A stretch of 64,000 nt of DNA from Panopea generosa (GCA_029582155.1 CM055897.1:88091836-88155835), one strand, 5' to 3'. Counted from the first letter of the stretch, positions 1 through 54,150 are shown. Notes: generated by a model from the sequence alone, not told the origin. Numbers and translations: made by a program.

Positions 1-239
1 AATGTACGTAAATAACACATTTAAGCTGATAATATTATCCTAGCTTTATTGATATAAAATGTTGATGAAATCCATTATTGTTTCATTGCTTTGATTTGTA
101 AACCAGCAAAATGTTACTACAATCTAGTTCTTTGTCTTGATCAAATTTTCATCTTGTACCATCTAATAGGAAATACAGTCATAAGAGTGATATTAAACAA
201 AAGCTGTAAGTGTATCATTTTAATTGGTTGTACATACAC
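1..239. other. Intron sequence, nothing recognised
   Basis: AT-rich sequence before the 88-bp array. It is presumably intron of the ZNF839-like gene, because the first exon seen (1769) begins with a splice acceptor in mid-codon. I see no exon or RNA gene here. Confidence 0.5.
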
Positions 240-1447
240 AGACCTGAAGCTGGATTGAAGTTTCGTTACACACTCCAAAGACCTGATGTGTGATCAGAGA
301 CATAGAAATAATTAAGTCACTGGCGTGATTGAAGATCACAACATTCTGATTGGTTACACCCTCCACAGACCTGAAGTGTGATCAGAGACATATAAATAAT
401 TAAGTCACTGGCCTGATTGAAGATCACAAGATTCTGGTTGGTTACACCCTCCAAAGACCTGAAGTGTGATCAGAGACATATAAATAATTAAGTCACTGGC
501 GTGATTGAAGATCACAAGATTCTGGTTGGTTACACCCTCCACAGACCTGAAGTGTGATCAGAGACATATAAATAATTAAGTCACTGGCGTGATTGAAGAT
601 CACAAGATTCTGGTTGGTTACACCCTCCACAGACCTGAAGTGTGATCAGAGACATATAATTAATTAAGTCACTGGCGTGATTGAAGATCACAAGATTCTG
701 GTTGGTTACACCCTCCATAGACCTGAAGTGTGATCAGAGACATATAAATAATTAAGTCACTGGCGTGATTGAAGATCACAACATTCTGATTGGTTACATG
801 CTCCACAGACCTGAAGTTTGATCAGAGACATATAAATAATTAAGTCACTGGCGTGATTGAAGATCACAACATTCTGATTGGTTACATGCTCCACAGACCT
901 GAAGTGTGATCAGAGACATATAAATAATTAAGTCACTGGCCTGATTGAAGATCACAACATTCTGATTGGTTACACACTCCACAGACCTGAAGTGTGATCA
1001 GAGACATATAAATAATTAAGTCACTGGCGTGATTGAAGATCACAAGATTCTGGTTGGTTACACCCGCCACAGACCTGAAGTGTGATCAGAGACATATAAA
1101 TAATAAAGTCACTGGCGTGATTGAAGACCACGACATTCTGATTGGTTACACACTACACAGACCTGAAGTGTGATCAGAGACATATAAATAATTAAGTCAC
1201 TGGCGTGATTGAAGATCACAACATTCTGATTGGTTACACCCTCCACAGACTTGATGTGTGATCAGAGACATATAAATAATTAAGTCACTGGTGTGATTGA
1301 AGATCACAACATTCTGATTTGTTACATGCTCCACAGACCTGAAGTGTGATCAGAGACATATAAATAATTAAGTCACTGGCGTGATTAAAGATCACAACAT
1401 TCTGATTTGTTACATGCTCCACAGACCTGAAGTGTGATTGAAGATCA
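240..1447. repeat. 88-bp tandem repeat, about 13-14 copies
   Basis: Successive copies of CAGACCTGAAGTGTGATCAG recur every 88 bp (near 366, 454, 542, 630, 718, 806, 893 and so on). Copies are over 90% alike and differ by single bases. Each unit holds an inverted pair, TGTGATC and, about 40 bp later, GATCACA, and the motif CATATAAATAATTAAG. The last copies shorten and fuse near 1420-1447. The array is intronic; small open frames in it are by-products of the repeat. Confidence 0.95.
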
Positions 1448-19866
<18,419 letters not shown>

Positions 19867-20590
19867 CTAACAACATATATTAACATTAGTGTTAAAACAA
19901 ATATTTGAGTTAAATCATTCCCAAAACATCATCGGAGACAGACAACTAGTATGATATTTCCGTAGAGTTGGAAGCAATATGTCCAGTATTGATTAAACAC
20001 ATGTACATGTATGCAACAATAAGTGCTATTTTTGTCATAGAAAAACAAATAGGTGTTACTGTTCTGTTGGTGGCAGCCTCCACACTAACAATGTTCTCCT
20101 GATATTTAACTGACATACCTTTATTAATCAATATCAGTAAAATCTGTAGCATTGAGCAGATGTCTCGAACAATATTTTGACTAGCAGTAATGTTGGGAAT
20201 ATACAAACCAAAAATGGAGATATGCAAGTCAAGGTTGTATGATTATTTGTTTTTATGAAAGTCTGCTAATTTATTTTTTGCAAAGAATGTCTCGGTGGTC
20301 AGTGCTGAATGTAATATTAATGTGCTGACACTTTTATTTTAATTGTCAAATGGAGAAATAATTTTTATTTTGTGAAAAGCTTGTTGGTTATTGCCATTTT
20401 TCTCATGAAAAAGACTGGTTATATGATGGATAAATTAAGACAAGTATTTTGTATTGGAGCAAACGTTAGCATTTATTTGTTTTAAGAAGTAGTAAAATTA
20501 TACAAATAAGTTGAGCATAGGAGTTGTTTTTACTGTTCTGCATGGTGTCTCACTTTTTTTAATAAAAAAGATTCATACATGTACATGTTA
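19867..20590 (+). other. Probable 3' UTR of the ZNF839-like gene
   Basis: AT-rich sequence after the stop. The first AATAAA lies at 20561-20566 and is a reasonable polyadenylation signal; the next candidate is near 20681. The exact end cannot be fixed without transcript data. Confidence 0.35.
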
Positions 20591-23335
20591 CTTTTATGTT
20601 GGTGGCATGAACAATTCAGCCATTAAGATTTTACATTTAGCTCTTTTTGCTTAGTGTCACCAAATTTATAGCATTATTAATAAATATGCAACATTTTTGT
20701 TGGTGGACTTGACCTCTATTAATAATTAACATAACTTGCACAATGCAAAGTTTTTTGTGGTAAGGTCTCTTTCTCAGGAACTGTTTTACCTAGAGTTATT
20801 TTGGTCTATAGTGTGTAATGAAGGGGAACGGGGTGGGTACAAAACCTTTCAGCATTTTTTTCAGGTATTCATGACCTAGTTGTTATATTTTACATTTAGC
20901 TCACTTTCTTTAAAAATATTTTACCCTGTCACAAAAATTGTTCCAGTATTGTCTTATGGGTAGTGATACTAAAAAAGCATACAGACCTTGACCTCTACAG
21001 ATAAATAACTTTGTCTACAAATTTTTTAATTTTTGCATTTAGATTTTTTTCTTTGAAACTGTTTAGTCCTGTCACCAAAATTGGTCCATGTTATGATTTT
21101 AGTGCTACTTAAAACCAGACAGCATAATTTCCAAAATGACCATGACCTTAACTTCTATGGATTATTAAGTCTACAAAATGTTCCAGTTTTAAGTTTTAGC
21201 TCCTATTAAATTTGTTGACCTTGAATTGCCGAACTTTATTCACAGTTGTCTATCCGATAATACTAGTCTTCTACCAAAAATCATGCAGCATTACACCAAA
21301 TTACTTTGCACTTGAACTGTAGAGATATTTAGCTTACAAAATTTTATGTTTTTTACTAAGCTCTGTTCCATTGAAAGTGTTTATTCAAGAGCAACCAAAT
21401 TGTATCTGCATTTGTGTTAAGATTAATACTGTTCATCTTTCCATTGTCAAGAGCCTGTAAAGCACACATGCATAGCTCTGGTTTATATTTTAGTGGAATA
21501 CTCCCCTCGTTTTGTAATTTTCTGAACATTGATGGTCCAGGGCTTAAATACCACATAAGATAATTCCTTCAAACTTTGTACACTTGTTAAGCACAGTGAT
21601 CAGGCATTATGTAGTGCACAAGAATCTCAACTGTAACTTTATTTTTGAAGGATTTTTTTTTATTTGTAATTTTCCTAACTTGTCTGGAGCACGACATTAT
21701 GCGGTCACAGTTAGTTTGTATATCTATGTGTATACAATGATAGGTTTATTCCTTTTTCACTAAATTTTCCTTCAGTGTCAGTTCTACCACTTAACCTGTA
21801 TACAAAAAAATAAATAGCCTTTCGAGTTAAACATCCATCAGATCTACCAATTTTCATGTGTATGTTTTGTCTTTATTTCTTGAATACTGTTTAACATAAG
21901 ATTACCATTCATGGTTGGTAGTTGTGTATTGAGCTACACTACTCGAAATCCCTCACCGTATTTCCAGATGACCTGGACCCTTATGCATAAATAATTTTGC
22001 TTCTGTGCACACATCTCCTTCATCAGAAATGATGACAACTGTACTGAAATAGTATTGCATCTTAATTTGATAATTTTGTCTAACTTTTACATTAATTTGA
22101 TAGCTAGACTCCATACTTTGTAACAAGCAATATAGACAAGACAATAGATACACGGCAGTTATATAACCATAATATCTGGGACAAGTTCTTGAAATGGCCA
22201 TATTGGATATTTAAATGAAGTTGTGCTTTTAAATCGTAAAATATTGCAATATTTTCACCTTGTGTGTATTATAATACTTGTACTTAAACCAAAGTTATAT
22301 AATGTTGTAAGATCTTTGATCATGTTTTGAACAGTCTTAATATTTTTACAAATGTCTCAAGTTGTAGCCTATGACTTATCAATAATTGGTTTATTTAGCA
22401 TTTTAAACTTAATAATTTAACCTCTGTTGTGAAACAAGTTATTACAGTTTAGACAAATCATGCTCAAAATCTTTCTGATAGAACCAGTAACTAATTTGCC
22501 TATGTGGATATTGTTAAGGACACTACACAGCGGTAGAGGAGGATCGAACCTACAACCATCCGATCTGGGGTGCGATGCTCTACCACTGGAGTCATCCTGA
22601 GTCTCTTGTGTTTTTTTACTGTTGGAAAATATATACTTTATTGTATATATACTTTATATATATATTTATATATTTATGCATATATGTACAAATTATATGA
22701 AATGTGTATAAATTCACATATAAATTATAATTCCGTATAAAAAAAATATACGTAAAGAATAAAGTCGATGCATATATTTCTAATGCTTACGTTAATAGAT
22801 TGGATTTTGCACTTCGGTTATAGGAATATAAAATTCATATGCAATTTTTTTTAAAGAACAGTATGGTACAATTGTTACTGTCTGTTTACTGTTGCAGTGT
22901 AAGAACTGTCCAGATGTGTGAAAGTTCATTACATGTGTATTTTGGGATGCAATTTGGGAGAGAGCACTGAATTTTTAGTCATGGCCACTTACAAATCATG
23001 GATGGCACACTTGTTTATATCTTTATCCATGTGTGTGAAATTTCATTTAAGTCTGATACACACTTTAGTCCAGGTTGCATGATTTAGCCAATGTCTCTTG
23101 TAATAACAAACTGTAAAAAAATTTTTTAGTAGTAAATCATAGTGAAAATAGGTTATTTTTAGGGAATTAGTAAATGATTGGTAGATTCTAACTTCTCACA
23201 GATTATCTTTTTATCTCCATGATTGTTGCTTTGGCAACACTGAATTTGTATGAAATTGCTCTATCAAAATCAATTTTGGTTATAAATAATTGTGTTGAAG
23301 CAATGTTGAAATATGAAACATTCTTTTAATGTCAT
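20591..23335. other. Intergenic: diverged repeats, no gene
   Basis: Positions about 20600-21760 hold a degraded tandem series. Phrases such as TGTCACCAAAATTGGTCCAT, GACCTTGACCTCTACAGAT and ACATTTAGCTC return every 135-190 bp. A tRNA-like pseudogene lies at 22527-22600, and 22620-22740 is (TA)-rich. No exon is recognised. Confidence 0.5.
22527..22600 (-). mobile_element. tRNA-like sequence (SINE head or tRNA pseudogene)
   Basis: On the minus strand CAGTGGTAGAGCATCG (A-box-like, RC of 22573-22588) and GGTTCGATCC (B box, RC of 22541-22550) stand at tRNA spacing. The flanks do not form a clean acceptor stem. It is a different family from the SINE pair at 13471 and 36844. It is a SINE head or a decayed tRNA gene. 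Confidence 0.5.
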
Positions 23336-23339
23336 TTAA

Positions 23340-24424
23340 CCCTTTACTCCATAGATATGCGTTTTCCCACGCCAATCACAGAAGGCCTTTGAAAACAGTG
23401 CAGGAAGAGTTCAGATTGCTCGTAACAAGCAATCTGAACACTTTCTGCACTGTTTTCCACTCTGTCAGTTAATATAAACATAATTCAGCCAATAATTCAA
23501 AAGCCTTCTATATTAGAGGTGTCAAAAGGCATCTATATTAGAGGTGTCCAAAACCTTCTATATTAGAGGTGTCAAAAGTTGTCTATATTTGAGGTGTCCA
23601 AAGGCGTCTATATTAGAGGTGTCCAAAGCCTTCTATATTAGAGGTCTCCAAAGGCATCTATATTAGAGGTCTCCAAAGGCATCTATATTAGAGGTGTCCA
23701 CAGCCTTCTATATTAGAGGTGTCCAAAGGCATCTATATAAGAGGTGTCCAAAGCCTTCTATATTAGAGGTCTCCAAAGGCATCTTTATTAGAGGTCTCCA
23801 AAGGCATCTATATTAGAGGTCTCCAAAGGCATCTGTATTAGAGGTCTCCAAAGCCTTCTATATTAGAGTGGTCCAAAGCCTTCTATATTAGAGGTCTCCA
23901 AAGCCTTCTATATTAGAGGTGTCCAAAGCCTTCTATATTAGAGTGGTCCAAAGCCTTCTATATTAGAGGTCTCCAAAGCCTTCTATATTAGAGGTGTCCA
24001 AAGCCTTCTATATTAGAGGGGTCCAAAGCTTTCTATATTAGAGGTCTCCAAAGGCATCTATATTAGAGGTGTCCATAGGTGTCTATATTAGAGGTGTCCA
24101 AAGGCATCTATATTAGAGGTCTCCAAAGGCATCTATATTAGAGGTGTCCAAAGGCATCTATATTAGAGGTGTCCAAAGCCTTCTATATTAGAGGTCTCCA
24201 AAGGCATCTATATTAGAGGTGTCCAAAGCCTTCTATATTAGAGTGGTCCAAAGCCTTCTATATTAGAGGTGTCCAAAGGCGTCTATATAAGAGGTGTCCA
24301 AAGGCATCTTTATTACAGGTGTCCAAAGGCGTCTATATTAGAGGTGTCCAAAGCCTTCTATATTAGAGGTGTCCAAAGGCTTCTATATTAGAGGTGTCCA
24401 AAGGCATCTCTATGAAGTAAAGGG
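23340..24424. mobile_element. piggyBac-like MITE, copy B, with expanded minisatellite
   Basis: TTAA (23336-23339) then CCCTTTACTCCATAGATATG on the left; CATCTCTATGAAGTAAAGGG then TTAA (24425-24428) on the right. The ends are inverted copies over about 18 bp and are flanked by the TTAA duplication expected of piggyBac-type transposition. The left interior holds a 30-bp-arm hairpin (23391-23420 against 23428-23457, 28 of 30 paired). The right interior is a 25-bp repeat grown to about 37 copies; copy A at 1935-2346 has only a few. Confidence 0.75.
23498..24415. repeat. 25-bp minisatellite inside MITE copy B, about 37 copies
   Basis: The unit is TTCTATATTAGAGGTGTCCA plus AAGCC, exactly 25 bp in most copies. 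Alternatives are GGCATC or GGCGTC for GCCTTC, and GTCTCC, GTGGTCC or GTGTCC. Variant types alternate in blocks, as expected from slippage or unequal exchange. Confidence 0.95.
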
Positions 24425-24428
24425 TTAA

Positions 24429-25450
24429 AAGGCTGATCTCTTGATACAGGATTGATATATATATATATAAAATTATATTAAACAAAACAAGAAACTTCCA
24501 ATTTTCAAAATTATTATGTTTAAAAAAGAATTAAACATGCAAAATGACCTACATAGTTTCGGGCAATATAGATGCTTATTATACAAAATAGACAATGTGA
24601 AAGTAGATTTCCACATGTATGTAAGGATCAATATGTTTTGTGTTATTAAATCAAACTTTCAGTCTGATTTTAAAAACTTTATTGGCAATAAGAAAAATGT
24701 TGAAAAACATTAACATTTTCCTAGTTTTTAATATGCCTAAAATTCCACAAAATGTATGCGAATGTGACATTAGTGAACATAACAAAGAAACCAACACAAT
24801 GTTTTAAGTGCAGCTGTGGTTTCTTTTTAATCAATAAATGCATCCTTTTCCCATGACAGTAGAGTCATTCTCTTTTCCATACAAATGCACCTTAGAATAC
24901 TATTGCAATACATATAAATTTCATATTTCGATATATCTGTACTTTAACATTGGGGTAATTTCTTTGTTCAGTATATGTACAACTCCAATAAGCTATTGCG
25001 AAACTAAGTCATCCTATTTTTACATGGAACCTACAGTGTCAAGTAGATTAGTCTATTACATAAATTATACAATAAAAAAATAAATATCAATATTATTGTG
25101 TTTATACCTGTATTGGACGATTCTAACTATCAATAGAATGACATCATTTCAGATCACGTATTCGGTTTATGTGAATGGTCAAGCACATGAAAGGTTTAGA
25201 TCTGAATTGTTTGTTCTCATTGCCGTGGTAATAACATTTAATGCCAATTGCTTGATTTATTATATATTGGACAAATGCAAAATGCCTATACCATCTAAAC
25301 TGATGACTGTTATGGATTTATATAGTGCTCCTATGTATTTTCACTTATATTAGGCATTGTTTTGAATTCTTTTTAATATATTGCAAGCAATAAAACTAAA
25401 TTCAAGTTGGTTGTTTTAACTTTTTACTAAATTTCCAAGTCCGCTGTTGT
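24429..25450. other. Intergenic, nothing recognised
   Basis: AT-rich DNA with a short (TA)n at about 24458-24470. A few short open frames on the plus strand (60-85 codons) show no domain or codon signal. I see no gene. Confidence 0.45.
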
Positions 25451-25454
25451 TTAC

Positions 25455-26440
25455 TAAGGTTCTGTGTAAGGGAGCTTTTCACAAGTACCAAGTGTTGCCT
25501 TGGGTTCTGTGTGACCAGGATCTTTCACAAGCAACAAGTGTTGCCTGTGGTTCTGTGTGATCGTGATCTGTCACAAGCACCAAGTGTTGCCTTAGGTTCT
25601 GTGCGACCATGATCATTCACAAGCACCATGTGTTGCCTGTTGTTCTGTGTGAGAGGCAGCTTTTCACATGTACCAAGTGTTGCCTGTGGATCTGTGTGAG
25701 AGGGAGTTTTTCACAAGCACAAGTGTTGCCTGTGGTTCTGTGTGTCCAGGATCTTTCACAAGCAACAAATGTTGCCTTGGGTTCTGTGTGACCGTGATCT
25801 TTCACAAGCACCTAGTGTTGCCTGTGGTTCTTTGTGACCATGATCTTTCACAAGCACCAAGTGTTGCTTGTGGTTCTGTGTGACCATGAACTTTCACAAG
25901 CATCAAGTGTTGCCTTGGGTTATGTGTGTCCAGGATCTTTCACGATCACCAAGTGTTGCTTGTGGTTGTGTGTGACAGGTTTTTTTTCACAAGCACCAAG
26001 TGTTGCCTTTGGTTCTGTGTGGCGGGCAGCTTTTCACAAGTACCAAGTGTTGCCTGAGGTTCTGTGTGTCCAGGATCTTTCACAAGCACCAAGTGTTGCC
26101 TGTGGTTGTGTGGCGGGCAGCTTTTCACAAGCACCAAGTGTTGCCTTGGGTTCTGTGTGTCCAGGATCTTTGCCAAGCACCAAGTGTTGCCTGCGGTTTT
26201 GTGTGAGAGAGAGTTTTTCACAAGTACCACATGTTGCCTTGGGTTGTGTGTCCAGGATCTTTCACAAGCACCAAGTGTTGCCTGTGGTTGTGTGTAAGAG
26301 GAAGCTTTTCACAAGCACCAACAAGTGTTACCTACAGTTCTGTGTGACAGGCAGCTTTTCACGATCACCAAATGTTGCCTGCGGTTCTGTGTGAGAAGCA
26401 GCTTTAGCTTTTCACAAGCACAAGTCTTACCTGTGATTCT
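25455..26440. repeat. About 48-bp tandem repeat, roughly 20 copies
   Basis: TTCACAAGCACCAAGTGTTG and CCTGTGGTTCTGTGTGACC recur every 46-52 bp. Two or three unit types interleave: GACCATGATC, GTCCAGGATC, and GAGGCAGCTT or GCGGGCAGCTT. Overlapping open frames on both strands (up to 186 codons on the plus strand, full of Cys-Leu and SFTSTKC patterns) follow the repeat and are not taken as genes. Confidence 0.93.
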
Positions 26441-29400
26441 GTGTAAAAAGGAGGTCGGGCATATGAAAAAGGCCTTGTATAATCATGTATGCAGAAAGGT
26501 GTACTGGTTTTCATGTCTTGTCTGTAAGTGAGTCATTCACAAAGATATTTTTAAATACACGTAGCTTGGTGCAAAAATCATCAACATAACACGCGTCGCA
26601 TGCAAACCTAGATCTGTGGCACACAGGTCAAGTCACACTTGGATACCAAATATAAGAGAAATACATTATAGAAAGCGATATACCCACCAAAACCTACAAT
26701 GAAGTTGCAGGGGGTGTTATTGGTTTCAGAATGTCCGTCTGTTTATTCTCACTTGAAGGGCAACACCTCTGTATGGAAACATGAAAGCGCAACTCTGCAT
26801 GGAATCAAGTCAACATGATTACATCTCAAATATTTGTGAGCACATCTACATCCAGTGAATTACATTTTGGTAAATACAACACAGTTTTACTAATTTCAAG
26901 GACAATAGAAAAAGATATACCCTCACAACAAATGAAGTTATAGCTGGATAAACCAGTTTCACCATGCCCATCTGTTGTTTATGACTTGCAAGGGCAATAA
27001 CTCCGTAGATATGTTAGCATCACAAAATTTTCATTTACATTTTATGTTGTCATTGATGAAATGAATCAGTTGATTGCTAGAAACTGGAAGTACAGGTAGT
27101 TCACGCCACAAGATTTTGGTAAATATAGCAATGTTAGGAAGTGCTTGGGCAATAAGTCTGAGCAGATGTCGGCATTATCCACGTCACACTTGATGTTGAT
27201 CACCTATGCAAAGTTTCAAGTTAATCACTTGGAAAATATGGAAGTAGATTGCATCACAAGATGCCGACACTCACCAACCCCTACAGTGACCTCTACATAC
27301 CGCCTCTCAATAAATATTATAAATATACTGGTAGCCTTCAAATGCCAGTGAATATTCTCTCAACCCATAATAATTTTTAATTTGATAGGTTGGTGTACAC
27401 ATTTGGTGGCACTAGAAAAACGACGGACACTGGGTAATAACAAGTTCTTTTAATATTAGATCAAGGCAAGCTTAAATGTAGATGAAATGTGTGTTCAATC
27501 TAGAAATGAGTCCAAATCCAAATCTTGCTCTGCAAGTATCTAGGACATACGGTAATCTGAAGACTGTACTTTACATCACTAGACACTTCCATTTGTTGTT
27601 TTTTGTGGTGTATTACACCATTTTCAACACATAACAGGTCATGTATGGCATATCAAGTTTAATTGGTGGTGCAAAATAACAGTATAAATCCGACCTGAAC
27701 CTCAGTCCTTTTGCAACTGGCAATATTTTCTTTCTTTTTTTTTACAAAATTGGACTTGAACCTTCAACCTCAGTGGTGAGAGTGATTCTGATCACTTGAT
27801 CATGCATTTGGAACTTCAGATAACAACATAATACAAAACACTTTTATATTTTTTTAATAGATTTTATTCCAATTTGAATTACTGGTTAATTCATGATCTC
27901 TTTCATCCTATATAAAATTGGACAATGGGTTTCTATGTATTAAGTAGCGTAAGCAATGTAGTAAAATATGAAAACCGTCAGCAGCCAATTTATGTGACAT
28001 ATAACAGGTAACAGTATATAAATACAGTATAAAATAACCAAACACATTTTGATTGATACATTTCAGCTGTACAGTTGTGACAGACCAACATGTCTCCAAA
28101 TGACCATGGTACACATAGGCACCTATTTCACCAGACCACGTTAAATTCTTCAAATTATGAAAAACAAAATTTTACTAAAATTACTGTCAAATCTAGAAAG
28201 GAAGTACCTTTTGACACGAACCAGAAGTTTTCTGCTTGATCGACAAGATCAAGGTCAAGACTGTACCAATGACCTTGGCCTTTGAACAAAACAGTACCAT
28301 TATATATAGCGAGTTTATTATTCAGGTTAAAGTGAGTAAAGTTAAATAATGTATATACTCTCAAGTGCAACAGGATTTGGAACAGCATAAATAGCAAACT
28401 TTACGAGTCCCGTCTTTAGCGTTATTATATTTGTAGATGTTATTTGAGCACAAAACCTTTATTTGTGCAGCGCACATAGCCATGTGTGTTGTTTGGGCTA
28501 GTTCGGTATCCATGCTATTCCTGTTGTTACAAAAGAAAATTTATACATTACTGTGCACAGAATTATTTTGTTTTATATAAGTTCACACCAAGTTTAGTAT
28601 AAATACAACTACCAAACTAAATACATCAAATGAATTACACCCTCAAAACAGCCCTATAACAAATGGGTGAGGGAGAAAGAGTAGTTGGTATTTAACAAAT
28701 AAGATACGATGTTTCTATAAATGTGTTCACCATTCTTATTGTCAAACTAGCTGAATTTGTGTTCTCCATTACTATTGGATACAAATTTATTTTTTTTAAA
28801 TCTTTGTCGCATTTTAGTAATATTAGTAATTGTGTTCAGTATTTAACATTAAACTAATTTATATATTGCTACACAAATTAAGGCCTGCTTTTATATAGTT
28901 TAGTTATAAATTGTAAGAATGCATTTACACTGTATTTGAATATACAAGAATACATGAGTAGGACTTGCAAGAGAAAGTAAGATTACCAAAATTCTCTTTC
29001 AGACTTTGCCAAATCTACTACCAACGAAACTATCGTCATTTGTAACTGCTCATTTAGTTTCTGGTTTGGCAGCAAGTGATGGATATATAAATTATATACA
29101 AAAGTGAATAATTTACAACAAATTGGAAAATAATATATATATAATGTCCTAACATCAATTTGTTCACTAAAATTCGAGTATACCAAGCTCTAAAACAATC
29201 AAAGTTTAGATGACAACGAATTTCTCCGTTTTTTTAGTACAAACATACTGACAGTGCAGAGAAATAAAACCTTTACCAATGCCTGCATCTTTACTTCGGT
29301 TGTATGTATGTATGTATGTATGTAATATATCAATTATATGTGTAACTAGGTATAAAGCAGTACACATGAAGCCAGATGGAATCAGCCCAAAGTAGACACG

Positions 29401-30158
29401 CAAATATTGGTACAAATTTTATACCTATAGACCACGCAAGAATTGGCCTATTCCACAACGTCGGCAACTAAATATCTGGCCGGTAAAGAGATTCACAGAG
29501 TAGTGTGGGTGAGACTAGTCGGCAAACTTCTTCATCGGAATATTGTCATTTGTCTTCATTCACTCATTACAAAATAATAATAATTAACATAAAATATTGA
29601 GGTTTAACTAAAGATTAAATCTAGTATTCACTGAAGTAGTATATTGAAGTTTAAAAACCGGTTTGGAAGGTTATGATTGCTATACATTAATGCCAAGAAC
29701 CAACCCATGCATAGTTTCTACATCACATGTGACTGCCACATGTATTATGTCTCTATCTTGGCAACTGCCTTCTTGCAGCATAGAGAGTTCCCTAGTCTTT
29801 TTTCAGATCATCCCATATGTCAGCTGGGCACATGAATTTCACACCTCCTCCCTGACACTTTTGTTTAAAATAAAATCCATGTCGAATCAATCAGCTTGTG
29901 TCATACCTTTCTCCTTAACTAAATATTTTTTTTGGGAAACTAACACAAACTCACATCATACTGAAACATTCAAACTTGATATAAAAGAGGATGATTTATA
30001 AAACTATAAAATAAAATGAAAGTTGGCACTTTTCTTTGACTGACATGGGTTTCATGGATGGACACACGGGGAGGTAACTCTAGATCTGTCTATGCTGCAG
30101 AAGCAGTGATGTCAGACAAGTGAGAGGTTGATGCGAGTATGTGGATTACACCTGCTTC
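26441..30158. other. Intergenic and probable alpha-actinin 3' UTR
   Basis: Positions about 26640-27120 resemble a worn copy of a bivalve element (CCACCAAAACCTACAATGAA, GGGCAATAACTCCGTAGATA). At 27745-27800 the minus strand has a B-box-like GGTTCAAGTCC, a probable SINE remnant. A (TGTA)n run lies at about 29298-29322. The last few hundred bases before 30159 are likely 3' UTR of alpha-actinin; I cannot choose its polyadenylation site. No coding sequence is recognised. Confidence 0.45.
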
Positions 30159-52536
<22,378 letters not shown>

Positions 52537-53984
52537 CTGAAATAGAGAGAAAGGCAATAGAAGATCAGAATGGGACTATAGATAATCAACATCAAATTCC
52601 GTTATAACATGGTAAACAACAAGACAAACAAGAATGTTTGTATACAACATTTCTCTTCTTTTGTTCTCTGTTGTCATGGTAACTGTCACTCCCTGCAAAA
52701 CAATAATATCTAAATTTTCGATCTTTACTGTTGTTCTTGAGAGGCCATCGGGTCCAGTGCGAGGTAAAACCGTCAACCTCTGGGGTGAGTGGCTATCACT
52801 TTATCCACTTCACCCCCACCATATCCTTAATATCAAAGGAGATATTGTGATTCTTTGAAAACTTGTTTCACAATCAATGTAAAATAAATAATTTTAAAAC
52901 CCCATCAAAGGAGAGCAAAATATGACTCAATTCCATGTTTCACTATCACTTTTTAGCATTTGACTAATCAGGACATGCTAGTGAATAACAACTGACTTTT
53001 ACATTTGAGCTAATGATAAGAAAGTGAAATAGGAACCTGATATGAATAAATCATTTGTAAATATCTTTGTATCATATTACTTGAGAATTATGAAATTGAA
53101 ACTCTGTGAAACCATGTTGTGCAGAAATAACTAGAAAATATAGATGGAATTCAACTACTCAGACATGCACCAATTTCAATATATCCAACGAGCTCTGCCA
53201 CTACAAAACTTACTCGCCATTTAACTACATATTAACCAAAACTTAATGCACATTATGAAAATTAATGTCTAAATTTACAAATGACCAGAAAAACATTTCA
53301 AAAAGTGATAAGGCAGATTAATAAGTGTAAGTATGTAAAGATAATGAGAAGACATTTGACATGTATCAGCAATAGCTAAAGATAGAACTTGTATTGATGC
53401 TTCCCAAAGTTAACTGGAAGCAACATCTCCAGGGATAGAACTGTTAGTATATTATCATTTATGATTCAGTTGTGTTAATGTTCATAAAATGTAAGAGTGA
53501 AAGTAAAACATTCCAGGCACAATTACCTGTTAATATTGATAACAAAAAACGCCAATGAAACACTTGTATACCACAGAACCAACTCTTACAGATCTATGTA
53601 TGGTGCACACATAGATGCTTACTGCATACACTATGAAGTGATGTTTGTTCACAGATTGGCAAAGTATCAGCTATTAAAAGCAGATAGATCAGCAAAAATG
53701 AGATGTTTGTTCAGCAGACTGAATACCATTCTGACTGTAGCACCAAAAGGAAGTTTCACAGGCACTGGTTAGGTGAGGTAAGGTATTTTAATTGATTTAA
53801 ACTTGCTGCTGTCTGGATTACAAGTATTGTTCAACATAATTAAAATATAGAATTCTCCTTTACAATAAGTAATTAAGTGGCTTCTGAAAACCAATTTAAT
53901 TGTCTTGCCCATATCATACCAAGCAATCTGACCTTGATTCACTTTAATCACTCACTTGAAGCCGGAATTAATGTTAACGACCCG

Positions 53985-54150
53985 AAACAGACTGTAATAC
54001 AACTAAGTTCTGGACTGGAGCGGTCAGCCATTAAGTTAAGGACTGAGCCCATCAAACAGAGAACTGTAATACAACTAAGTTATGGACTCGAACGGTCAGC
54101 CATTAAGTTAAGGAATATGCCCATTTAACAAAGGACTGTAATACAACTAA
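53985..54150. repeat. About 73-bp direct repeat, 2.3 copies
   Basis: GACTGTAATACAACTAAGTT and ACGGTCAGCCATTAAGTTAA (or GCGGTCAGCC...) recur at about 53990, 54063 and, partly, 54134. Confidence 0.85.

Noticed and set aside
240-1447. CRISPR-like array
   Set aside because: Units are contiguous with no unique spacers, in a genome with introns; it is a tandem satellite.
25609-26531. Overlapping plus and minus open frames, up to 186 codons, Cys-rich
   Set aside because: They follow the ~48-bp array; the translated repeat changes frame between units and no start or splice context supports coding.
29663-30001. 112-codon plus-strand open frame before the actinin stop
   Set aside because: Antisense to the probable actinin 3' UTR, without domain or codon signal.
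52634-52858. 74-codon plus-strand frame with a hydrophobic start resembling a signal peptide
   Set aside because: It overlaps a probable tRNA-like SINE remnant read on the other strand and has no further support.
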